Below, piece after piece: positions 1 through 6,649 of a stretch of 10,333 nucleotides of DNA (its first letter is position 1; each line of letters begins with the position of its first letter). The notes below the pieces were generated by a model. The model searched no databases. It worked only from the letters and a program-made list of their open reading frames with translations, and was not told where the DNA came from. Source of the DNA: Bacteroidia bacterium (GTDB lineage Bacteria > Bacteroidota > Bacteroidia > Cytophagales > Cyclobacteriaceae); the NCBI GenBank assembly GCA_012031955.1, contig JAAURZ010000040.1, positions 1-10,333 of the forward strand. Reading direction: 5' to 3'. Made by a program: the position numbers and the translations under genes.

Positions 1-245
1 ACAGCAACCTGGTGGTGGAAGTGACCGACAACGGGATAGGACGCAAGCGATCTGCCGCACTGAAAACTGAAAATCAACGGAAGCACAACTCTACCGGCAT
101 CAGCAATATCGAAGAGCGTTTGTCAATTATCAATAAAGTTTACAACAAGCAGTACCGCGTTACCATCAGCGACCTCGAAGCGGATGCGGGCACGAGAGTC
201 AGTATATACCTGCCCCTTACAAACGTAAAACACCACCAACCATGA
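1..245 (+). CDS. LytS-like sensor histidine kinase, C-terminal fragment
   Basis: Only the last ~80 codons are inside the window (frame begins at base 3, stop TGA 243-245). They form the ATP-binding end of a histidine kinase. The N/G1 box DNGIGR is followed by a G2-like STGISNIEERL and a final GTRVSIYLPL strand. The STGI-NI-ERL form of the G2 box, rather than GTGLGL, is typical of the LytS/YehU-type kinases that pair with LytTR regulators. The role inferred is a membrane or cytoplasmic sensor that autophosphorylates and passes phosphate to the next gene product. The stop overlaps the start of the response regulator by four bases (ATGA, 242-245), which implies translational coupling. The sensor part lies upstream of the window, so the stimulus cannot be guessed. 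The GTG at 12 lies inside the ATPase domain and is not the true start. Confidence 0.88.
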   Translation, partial: SNLVVEVTDNGIGRKRSAALKTENQRKHNSTGISNIEERLSIINKVYNKQYRVTISDLEADAGTRVSIYLPLTNVKHHQP

Positions 246-979
246 AGGCTGTAATTGTGGACGACGAAGCCGATTGCCGCAACATACTGGCGGACTACCT
301 CGCAAAGTATTGCCCAGAGGTAACGGTGTGCGGGTTCGGCGAATCTGCCGCCGCCGGTATTGCTGCCATTACAAAGCATAAGCCCGACGTCGTTTTTCTC
401 GACATCGAAATGCCGTATGGAAACGGTTTTGATCTGCTCGAAAGTTTCAGCGAAGTGACGTTCGAGACTGTCTTCGTTACCGCTTTTGATAACTACGCCA
501 TACAGGCACTGAATCAAAGCGCCGCATATTATTTGCTCAAGCCCATAAGCATCGATGAGCTGGTAAAAGCCGTTGGCAAGATAAAGGGAGAGCGGGCCAC
601 CCAAAATTACGTGGGTCACACGCCTGTGCTGCTCGAAAACATCCGCACCCCCACCGACCAGAAGATCATGCTGCCAACACTCGAAGGCTTCGAGATCGTG
701 AGTATTAAGGACATCCTGTATTGCGAAGCCGAAGATAACTTCTACGAAGTTTTCCTCGGCGACAGCCGCACGCTGTTGATCTGCCGCACGCTCAAGTACT
801 TTGAAGACATACTGAAGGAGCACCGCTTTCTCCGGATACACCGGTCGTTCGTCATCAACCCCACGCATGTGGTGCGCTACCAGAAGGGAAAAGGCGGCCG
901 GGTAACGATGAAAAACAACCGCGAACTGGAGATATCACCTCAGAAGAAACGCGAGTTTATGGAGCTCTTTGCAAGGTAG
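242..979 (+). CDS. LytTR-family response regulator
   Basis: Complete 245-residue protein with two domains. Residues 1-~118 are a receiver domain: acidic pair D7-D8, phospho-acceptor D54 in VVFLDIEMP, T80 in FVTAF and the conserved K100-P101. After a short linker, residues ~142-240 are a LytTR DNA-binding domain, shown by the ILYCEAEDNFYEV strand and the RFLRIHRSFVINP signature. Such proteins bind direct repeats in promoters and are activated by phosphorylation from a LytS-like partner, here encoded immediately upstream with a 4-base overlap. All receiver catalytic residues are present, so it should be phosphorylatable. The gene ends 10 bases before the stop of the convergent DUF5655-like gene, leaving no room for a dedicated terminator. 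Target genes cannot be inferred from this window. Confidence 0.95.
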   Translation: MKAVIVDDEADCRNILADYLAKYCPEVTVCGFGESAAAGIAAITKHKPDVVFLDIEMPYGNGFDLLESFSEVTFETVFVTAFDNYAIQALNQSAAYYLLKPISIDELVKAVGKIKGERATQNYVGHTPVLLENIRTPTDQKIMLPTLEGFEIVSIKDILYCEAEDNFYEVFLGDSRTLLICRTLKYFEDILKEHRFLRIHRSFVINPTHVVRYQKGKGGRVTMKNNRELEISPQKKREFMELFAR

Positions 980-989
980 AGCAAGCCGT

Positions 990-1373
990 TCAACTGCCCT
1001 CTTCGTAGGCCATCCGCATAAACTTTTTCACTTCCGCGTTCACGTCCGTTTTCGCCAACATTCGGAAATGATGGTTGAACTGCTTCACGTCGCCGGGCAC
1101 CTGGGCTATCTTTTGAAAACACAAGTTGTCGGTATGCGCATGTTTAAAGGGAAAAACTACATGAATAAAACCTTTGCCGAATTGCGTAACATATAGGATG
1201 CGTTTCCGCTGTGTTGCAATGCCAATCATGCTCTTGGCAGGAAGCACATCTACCGGCCCAATCCTTTGTAACTGCGCAACGAAATGATCGAACAAATCAA
1301 TAGCATAAGGCGACTTGTCTTTTAGAAAATCACCCAATGTATCGACGGTCGGTTTGCTGTCCTTCCTGGCCAT
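990..1373 (-). CDS. DUF5655-like small protein of unknown function
   Basis: Reading from ATG at 1373 gives 127 residues beginning MARKDSKPTV. An in-frame ATG at 1442 would add 23 Cys/Arg/Ser-rich residues that look non-coding, so I prefer the inner start. The body matches my memory of the DUF5655 pattern: a helix SPYAIDLFDHFVAQLQ followed by GPVDVLPAKSMIGI and then strands RILYVTQFGKGFIHVVF. It has no signal peptide or membrane segment, so a soluble cytoplasmic protein is expected. His and Phe residues are frequent in the second half (for example HAH at 78-80, and HH near 101). It lies convergent with the response regulator and divergent from the RNA-ligase-like gene, so it is probably monocistronic. 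No function is known to me for the family. Confidence 0.75.
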   Translation of the reverse strand: MARKDSKPTVDTLGDFLKDKSPYAIDLFDHFVAQLQRIGPVDVLPAKSMIGIATQRKRILYVTQFGKGFIHVVFPFKHAHTDNLCFQKIAQVPGDVKQFNHHFRMLAKTDVNAEVKKFMRMAYEEGS

Positions 1374-1441
1374 AAGATAAAGATACAACACATTGCTTCC
1401 TGTTGAAGTGCATCGGTCATTTCGACGGCACGTGGCAAGCA

Positions 1442-1449
1442 TAGTTTTG
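1442..1449 (+). promoter_or_regulatory. Candidate Bacteroidota -7 box for the RNA-ligase-like gene
   Basis: TAGTTTTG matches TAnnTTTG exactly and lies about 75 bases upstream of the GTG at 1524. The -33 region is poor: there is a TTTC near 1420 but no clear TTG. A one-mismatch box (TATGCTTG, 1436-1443) on the other strand overlaps it and could serve the divergent DUF5655-like gene. Confidence 0.35.
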
Positions 1450-1523
1450 CATAAAAATGCTATTAGAACAGGAAATAGTTTTCCATCTTGTAAGGGCGCA
1501 GTTCGGTAAAAAGCAACCTACAA

Positions 1524-2108
1524 GTGTCGGCCAAAAAGAAAACAGAACAGCAAAAACTTTATTTCATAGCGATCGTTCCGCCGTCTCCCGCATTTAAGGA
1601 GGCGCTGGCGCTGAAACACTATTTCAAGGAGAAATTTCAAAGCAAAGCCTCCCTCAACTCGCCACCGCACATTACTTTGCACATGCCGTTTAAGTGGCGC
1701 GAAGACAAAGAAAAAAGCCTGATCAATTCTCTGGAAGTTTTTTTTGAAGGAAAGGATCCAATCGCGGTTCATCTCACCAACTTTGGTGCGTTTCCGCCAA
1801 GGGTCATTTTTATCGGTGTTGAAAAGAATGATGAGCTGACTGGCCTGCAGCTTGCACTCATGCGTTTTTGTAAGAAGGAATTTCAGTTGTTTAACTCAAA
1901 CTATCGCGACCTGCCCTTTCACCCGCACCTGACGCTTGCATTTCGCGACTTGAAGAAACATAACTTCGCCGAGGCGTGGCAAGAATTTTCACAGCGTGAG
2001 TTCGAGAGCCAGTTTATCTCAAATACCGTGGTGCTGCTGAAACATACTGGCAAGGAATGGCTTGCCCACCACTGGTTTGCGCTACAACCGCAGACGGTAG
2101 TGCACTAG
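1524..2108 (+). CDS. 2'-5' RNA ligase / 2H phosphoesterase family protein
   Basis: A 194-residue protein with two HxTx motifs, H49-I-T-L and H135-L-T-L, separated by about 86 residues. That is the hallmark of the 2H phosphoesterase fold (LigT/ThpR, YjcG-like). The fold generally acts on 2',3'-cyclic or 2'-5' phosphodiester bonds in RNA or nucleotide derivatives, with the two histidines as catalytic pair. The N-terminal strand LYFIAIVPP and the central VIFIGVEKN strand fit the duplicated lobes. The length is near the family norm of ~180-200. The start is GTG: a stop lies in frame at 1491-1493 and there is no ATG between it and 1524. It shares one base of spacing with the convergent YciI-like gene. 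The true substrate is unknown, and it should not be assumed to ligate RNA in vivo. Confidence 0.88.
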   Translation: MSAKKKTEQQKLYFIAIVPPSPAFKEALALKHYFKEKFQSKASLNSPPHITLHMPFKWREDKEKSLINSLEVFFEGKDPIAVHLTNFGAFPPRVIFIGVEKNDELTGLQLALMRFCKKEFQLFNSNYRDLPFHPHLTLAFRDLKKHNFAEAWQEFSQREFESQFISNTVVLLKHTGKEWLAHHWFALQPQTVVH

Positions 2109-2109
2109 G

Positions 2110-2760
2110 TTACTCGCAAAAGGAGCCCTTGCCCACCCACAATTTTTTAATCACAAATTCGAGTAGCCCCTCCTGCACTCCGGGAGAACTCTCCACCAGG
2201 CTGCGGTCAACCTCGCCGCGAAGAATAAGAATATTGCCGTCGCGCTCACCGAGGAGCCCTTCAGCGATCACATTGCCCGTGTCGGTAATCTTGCGCACAA
2301 AGTCGTCGTGACGTCTGAACGTTTGCGGCGAATCCTTGATGTTGAATTTTGTGAAGCTGGGTATGTATCGCACGTAAGTGTACGTGACCATTTCCACATT
2401 CTCATTCACAACGCATACCGATCCGACGCGAGGGTCGTAGGGAAGTACCTCCACATCCCACCTTTCCGCCTGGATGCCGGGGTCTGTGCTCAGCCATTCT
2501 TTTGCCTCCTGTATCGAACCCGTATTCAGAATGAACAAGCCGCCACCGCCATCGAAGGGACCCGCCACGAGGAGCTTGCCTTCCTTAGCCAGCCGTTGAA
2601 TGTTTGCGAGGTGACCCTCCATCAGCTTGGCAAGTGCTTCTTGCGACAACTGCTCGCTGTGATGTTTGCTGTTGAGCGATACGAACATGTACTTTTTCTG
2701 CTGGCCGAATGCGGCCGAAAGCAGACCTGCAATGAAGAGGAGCGTCAACGTTTTTCGCAT
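2110..2760 (-). CDS. Exported tandem YciI-like domain protein
   Basis: Start chosen at ATG 2760 (216 residues) because it gives a clean signal peptide: MRK, a hydrophobic stretch, then cleavage near AAFG|QQ (residue 19/20). The longer frame from 2823 would bury it behind 21 odd residues. The mature part starts YMFVSL and carries H50 in MEGHLANI, then the GKLLVAGPFD turn and GLFIL strand, which is the YciI-like ferredoxin pattern. A second, more divergent copy follows from about residue 125: YTYVRYIP, RRHDDF with its His, then NVIAEGLLGERDGNILIL. YciI proteins are small, usually cytoplasmic and of uncertain enzymatic role, so a secreted two-domain version is less usual. It lies 64 bases downstream of the permease on the same strand but may have its own promoter. 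The stop is one base from that of the convergent gene. Confidence 0.8.
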   Translation of the reverse strand: MRKTLTLLFIAGLLSAAFGQQKKYMFVSLNSKHHSEQLSQEALAKLMEGHLANIQRLAKEGKLLVAGPFDGGGGLFILNTGSIQEAKEWLSTDPGIQAERWDVEVLPYDPRVGSVCVVNENVEMVTYTYVRYIPSFTKFNIKDSPQTFRRHDDFVRKITDTGNVIAEGLLGERDGNILILRGEVDRSLVESSPGVQEGLLEFVIKKLWVGKGSFCE

Positions 2761-2824
2761 GTACCAAGTTGAATGGAAAAATCCGCAAATAAAAAACCTA
2801 TGCTTCAAATGGTGCCGATCCAAA

Positions 2825-3770
2825 TTATTTGGTGACTGAAGCGGCCGCTACAGGCACCGAAGCTTTGCGCGACCGCCCGATCAGCAAGATGCCCACCAGG
2901 ATAAGCAGCGTGCCGACGATCTGCAGACCGTACAACGGCTCGCCAAGAAATATCCTCGCCTGAATCAGCGTGCTCACCGGTCCCACCGTGCCTACAATGG
3001 CGGCATTGCTGAACCGATGCGTTTGATGCCCTCACTGATGAGAAACGTGGGGATGACCGTCGACAGGATGGCCATGAGCAGGCTGTAGGAGTATACCGGT
3101 GTTGGAAGGTTCAGAAGCGATTCGTTGCTTGTGATAAAGAAATGCAGGAGCACGCCAATGCAGGCGAACGTCATGGAATAACTGTTGAACTTGACCGCGC
3201 CCACCACCGGTATAAGCCTGCCGCTGCCGACTATGTAGGTAGCAAACGTGACGGAGCAGAGCAATATCATGAGCGAGCCGAAATAAAAACCATCCGGCTG
3301 GCGGTCAAGTTGCGTAGCCTCGCCGGCAAGGCAATGAACAGTCCGGCATAAGTAGCGCCAAGGGCAAGCCACTGTAACGGCTTGATCTTCTCTTTGAAAA
3401 CAACTGCCGAAAGCAGCAACACAATTGACGGATATACGAAAAGTATGAGCCGCTCGATGCCGGCGGAAACATATTGCAGACCAATGAAGTCCAGCAGGCT
3501 GCTGATGTAGTAGCCGAGGCAACCGATCAGCGCCACGAACAACCATTGACGGCCCGTGAAGCGAACGTTGCTATGCCTGCTTGAGGAAATGTAAGCCGAC
3601 AGCACGAAGAACGGTAACGAGAATACCATGCGCAACGCAAGCAACGACACGGCGCTAACTTCAAGATCGCGATAGGCAAGCTTCACGATAATGGCCTTGG
3701 TGCTGAAGCAAACAGCGCCAAGCAGGCTGAGGGCGATGCCCCACGCAAAACTCTTGCCTTGCTGCGCCAT
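2825..3770 (-). pseudogene. EamA/DMT-family permease, reading frame broken twice
   Basis: Three frames on the minus strand join into one normal 10-helix EamA (drug/metabolite transporter) protein. The first runs from ATG 3770 to about 3327 (FAWGIALSLLGAVCFSTKA ... LFIALP). The second runs about 3324-3007 (GEATQLD ... LISEGIKRIGSA). The third runs about 3004-2825 (NAAIVGTVGPVST ... LLIGRSRKAS, ending SVTK). Adding one base at the GG of 3325-3326 and one at the TT of 3006-3007 restores 315 residues, close to the usual ~300. Both repeats of the family are present and nothing is missing, so the breaks look recent or artificial. As written, translation stops soon after residue 149, which would leave half a transporter. 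The start is 3 bases after the aminotransferase stop, so the two are co-transcribed. EamA proteins carry amino acids, nucleotides or other small metabolites; the substrate here is unknown. Confidence 0.87.
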
Positions 3771-3773
3771 GTG

Positions 3774-4925
3774 CTAGTACTGGGTGAGTACTTTTACCAA
3801 CCGCTGCACGTCGAATACGTCGTTGTACAGGTAGGGAGCCACCCGCACTGCATTGCCGCGGATGGACACTGCGATGTTTTTCTTTTTCAACTGCGCCTTC
3901 ACCGACTCCATGTCGACTGACTTCGGCAATCTTATACCAAACAGGTGATGGCCGCGATAGGCCTCATCTTCAACCCAAAAACCTTTTTCGCGAAGCTTTT
4001 CTATCGACTCGGTGGTAATGTGCCGGCAGTACTCCTGGATCCGGTCTACTCCCCATTTTTCAATTTGTTTCAATGCCTTCAGCATCATGGGCACGTGAAT
4101 GAAGTTGCTGTGTTCGCCCACTTCGTAACGCAACGCCCCCGGCTGGTAGGCAGGTTGGTAGTTGACCAGTTGCTGAAAATCTTCGCTGTGCAGGCGGTTT
4201 ATCCAGTTTTCCTCGAGCGGCCTGCCGTTGTTCAGCGCTTCTCCAAAATAGGCGAGCCCGATAGAGTAAGGACCGAGCAGCCACTTGTAGGCGGCGCATA
4301 CAAGCGCATCCGGTTGAATGTTCGCTACGTCGAAAGGGAGGGCGCCGACCGACTGGGTACCGTCTACAATAAGCCAGGCTCCCACTTCACGCGTACGCTT
4401 GCGAATTGCCGGCAGATCGAACCGTGTGCCATCAGCCCAGTGCACGTTGCCAACGGCCACGGCTTTGGTAGAATGGTCGATGGCCTCAAGCAGGCGCGCA
4501 TTCCATGTCTTGCCCCGATCAACGAGTGTATCTGGCGGCGCTACAACTTTAAGCAGCGAGCCAGTGTCGGCGGCCAGCTGCTCCCATGTGTAGTAGTTGC
4601 TGGGGAATTGCTCTGCCGCCACAACAATGTTGTCGCCCTTACCTGCTTTCAGATTGTGCGCTACCGTGGCCATGCCATAAGACACGGACGGAATGCTTAC
4701 AATGCGACGCGCATCCTCCGCATGAACAATATTGGCAAAAGCAGTACGCAGGCGCTCGCCTTGACTAAAGAAATCAGCCGGCGCAATGTCGGATGGATTT
4801 CGTTTCGAACGCAGACCTTTGACGCCCGCTTTTTCAATGTCTTTCAACATCGGCGACATATACGCGCAATTGAGGTAAGTGAGGCGTCGCGGCAGTGAGA
4901 ACTTGTTACGCTTGCAATTCAGCAT
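3774..4925 (-). CDS. Class V PLP-dependent aminotransferase family protein
   Basis: A complete 383-residue fold-type I enzyme of the class V (NifS/kynureninase-like) group. Visible landmarks are LTYLNCAYMSP near residue 15, the PLP pocket strand WLIVDGTQSVGALP with D188 (pairs with the pyridine nitrogen) and Q191, then the Schiff-base lysine K214 in CAAYKWLLGP. H162-W163 in GNVHWADGTRFDL is in the expected ring-stacking area. There is no conserved active-site cysteine loop obvious enough to call it a desulfurase, and it is not clearly kynureninase. Substrate is therefore open: transaminase, lyase or isopenicillin-epimerase-like are all possible. There is no signal peptide, so it is cytoplasmic. 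It is the first gene of a likely two-gene operon with the permease 3 bases downstream. Confidence 0.9.
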   Translation of the reverse strand: MLNCKRNKFSLPRRLTYLNCAYMSPMLKDIEKAGVKGLRSKRNPSDIAPADFFSQGERLRTAFANIVHAEDARRIVSIPSVSYGMATVAHNLKAGKGDNIVVAAEQFPSNYYTWEQLAADTGSLLKVVAPPDTLVDRGKTWNARLLEAIDHSTKAVAVGNVHWADGTRFDLPAIRKRTREVGAWLIVDGTQSVGALPFDVANIQPDALVCAAYKWLLGPYSIGLAYFGEALNNGRPLEENWINRLHSEDFQQLVNYQPAYQPGALRYEVGEHSNFIHVPMMLKALKQIEKWGVDRIQEYCRHITTESIEKLREKGFWVEDEAYRGHHLFGIRLPKSVDMESVKAQLKKKNIAVSIRGNAVRVAPYLYNDVFDVQRLVKVLTQY

Positions 4926-4936
4926 AAATCATAATT

Positions 4937-4965
4937 GAGAATGCCAAAATACAAAATGGCTTCTC
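4937..4965 (-). terminator. Hairpin between lipoprotein gene and aminotransferase gene
   Basis: Arms GAGAATGCCA (4937-4946) and TGGCTTCTC (4957-4965) pair over nine bases with one bulged T and a 10-base A-rich loop. Read on the minus strand, it lies about 35 bases past the lipoprotein stop and is followed by an A/T-rich stretch, but not a clean T run. It could end the lipoprotein transcript. It also lies only 11 bases before the aminotransferase start, so an operator or leader role is possible. Confidence 0.4.
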
Positions 4966-4998
4966 ACTTAGTGCTGTATCGTGTCTACTATATTGAGA

Positions 4999-5911
4999 CT
5001 AATGATTGATCGGTAGGTTGAGGGAGTCGCGCAGGTAGACGAACTCGTTCTTGTTCCTGGTCCAATAGTCGATGTGCAAAGTCTTATCGAGCGTGGCGGA
5101 CGTCCGATGCTGTCTACCGTCTAAGCCCACAAAGGTTTCGGTCCATCCGAGAATCTTGTGAGGAAATGATTTGGTGAACTGAATTGCCAGCGTACGTTCG
5201 CTATTTTCAAATGCGACGCTGTAGTACACCGTGTTTTCTTCCTCTCGCCGACTGATGTTCGCAAATTCCGCCTTGAGATCTTTGTGACCGAGCCTGGTAA
5301 AAAACAGACCTGGAGTTACCTCAACCCTGCCTACGGGTAAAGCAGACGGATCAATCCGGATCAGGTTCCAGACCTCGTCTTCAAGCAGTGTTGCCTTGAT
5401 GGCAAAATTCGCGTCGCCCTCTTGTTCAAAATATGAATAGGATTTGACCTGGTACCGGTTGCCGTCGCGGTTCATCTGGCTATACACATGACCGCACCAC
5501 TCCTGCGAAGACATAGTTACTTTAACGGAGTGGCCTTCGCGCGGCTGGACTACCGGCGTAAAGGCAGAAAGCATCATCGAGTATGGATAAATGCCGGTCG
5601 TGAACTTCTTCACGAAATTCATTTTCATGACAGAAACCTTGTCGTTGCCCGCTGCCTGCGGGTGGTCGAGTTTCACCTGCTTTTTCCTCGAAAAATCTTC
5701 CGTTACAAAGATGAGAATCGGCGTGACCATTTCGATTTTCGCCATAGCGCGACTGGCTTAGCTTATACGAACTTACCTCGGCTTTGCCGGTGTACCAGTA
5801 GCTCTTAAACTCGTCGCTATCACGTGATGACGTCGGTGACTGCGATGACGAATCGCATGCAATGCAGAGATTGAAGATGAGCAAAGAGGCGGCGGCATGG
5901 GTTGCATTCAT
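4999..5911 (-). pseudogene. Bacteroidota lipoprotein (family often labelled 'septum formation inhibitor Maf'), one frameshift
   Basis: ATG 5911 opens a frame with a hydrophobic N-terminus ending in the lipobox-like LCIAC (Cys19), then a Ser-rich tether and KSYWYTGKAEVSSYKLSQSRYGE (residues 36-58). The family continuation IEMVTPILIFVTEDFSRKKQ lies in another frame that runs to the TAG at 4999-5001. Removing one T from the TTTT at 5736-5739 joins them as RYGE-IEMVTP and gives 303 residues, the length I recall for this family. Conserved-looking blocks include NTGIYPYS-like TTGIYPYSMML, SSQEWCGHVYSQ and LLEDEVWNLIRI. Homologues are, to my memory, often named after Maf, but none of the Maf nucleotide-pyrophosphatase motifs are here. 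The role is unknown and the protein is probably periplasmic or outer-membrane anchored. It lies 129 bases downstream of gldD on the same strand. Weak points: the -3 lipobox residue is Cys and the N-terminus lacks positive charge. Confidence 0.8.
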
Positions 5912-6040
5912 CTGTTAACAATTTATTTGATTACGGTCAGATGGAATAGCCGGGTTATTATCATACCGTTGGTTGGCTATTTCACATGATTGTTATTGAA
6001 AGGGTGATCTGCTACCATTGAAAATTCCGCTTAAGGTAAA

Positions 6041-6649
6041 TTAGTTCGGCCGCTTCGGGTTTTTCCAGGTCAGGGTATTGATGAGATGCATAATATCTTT
6101 TTTCACATATTCGATGGCGGGCGCCAGGGAGTCGTTGGCTACTTTTGTTTTGAAATACAAAGCACCTCGGATAAAATTTTCTGTCGAGTCTGTCACTGTA
6201 AATTGAAACTGGCTTGGCACCTCGCCGTCCAGCTCTGCAATTACGGCAGTGAGTCCGTTGGGTGTCTTTACAATCGTTTCGTCGATCGCATACGCCTTGA
6301 TCTGATGCTTGGCGGTGAGCACATACGAATCGTTGAGAAACTCGTGGAGCAGCTTTTCACTGTGATGGATTTTCTTGTAGGTGACATGTATGTTGCCCTT
6401 GATGTCGGGGTAGTTGATCTCAACCCAAAATCGGTCGCTGATGGCGGAGGTGTCTCTTAGCAGATGGGCGTATGCCGAATACTCAAACGTGTAGGGCAAT
6501 GTGTCGGGCAGCGGGGTGTAAGCAGGGTCGGGCAGCACAAACCGATTGTAGCCGACGGGCTTGGGCACGAATGTTTTGTCGCACGCATTCAGGGCCATCA
6601 ACGCGACCATGCTGGCGAACAGGATTACTTTAGCTCTCTTTCTGCTCAT
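6041..6649 (-). CDS. gldD: Gliding motility lipoprotein GldD
   Basis: Start set at ATG 6649 (202 residues, MSRKRAKV), since it gives a normal lipoprotein signal: basic tip, hydrophobic core and lipobox L20-N-A-C23. The ATG at 6667 would only add six residues. Immediately after the lipid anchor comes the family signature PKPVGYNRF (29-37), then LPYTFEYSAYAHL, FWVEINYPDIKGNIHVTYK and near the end FIRGALYFKTKVANDSLAPAIEYVKKDIMHLI. In Flavobacterium johnsoniae, GldD is required for gliding and linked with the GldJ/type IX secretion machinery. The gene overlaps the end of gldE by 20 bases, in line with co-transcription and coupled translation. GldD genes are confined to Bacteroidota and nearly always lie next to gldE, which makes this call firm. 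Confidence 0.95.
   Translation of the reverse strand: MSRKRAKVILFASMVALMALNACDKTFVPKPVGYNRFVLPDPAYTPLPDTLPYTFEYSAYAHLLRDTSAISDRFWVEINYPDIKGNIHVTYKKIHHSEKLLHEFLNDSYVLTAKHQIKAYAIDETIVKTPNGLTAVIAELDGEVPSQFQFTVTDSTENFIRGALYFKTKVANDSLAPAIEYVKKDIMHLINTLTWKNPKRPN

Noticed and set aside
140..868. A 242-codon minus-strand open frame
   Set aside because: It lies antisense to the response regulator, which has all receiver and LytTR motifs. No family pattern is seen in the antisense peptide.
1449..1460. GCAT-AAAA-ATGC mini-hairpin upstream of the RNA-ligase-like gene
   Set aside because: A four-base stem is too short to mean anything without conservation data.
3945..4898. A 317-codon open frame on the plus strand
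   Set aside because: It is fully antisense to the aminotransferase, whose PLP motifs are unmistakable. The plus-strand peptide shows no recognisable domain.
4999..5745. Annotation of the lipoprotein as a Maf septum-formation inhibitor
   Set aside because: No Maf nucleotide-pyrophosphatase signature is visible, and the protein is lipid-anchored by its N-terminal part. The label is probably a propagated misnaming.
5945..5981. AATAGCC / GGCTATT inverted repeat between gldD and the lipoprotein gene
   Set aside because: The stem has only seven pairs with a 23-base loop and no T run. It could arise by chance and is not a credible terminator.
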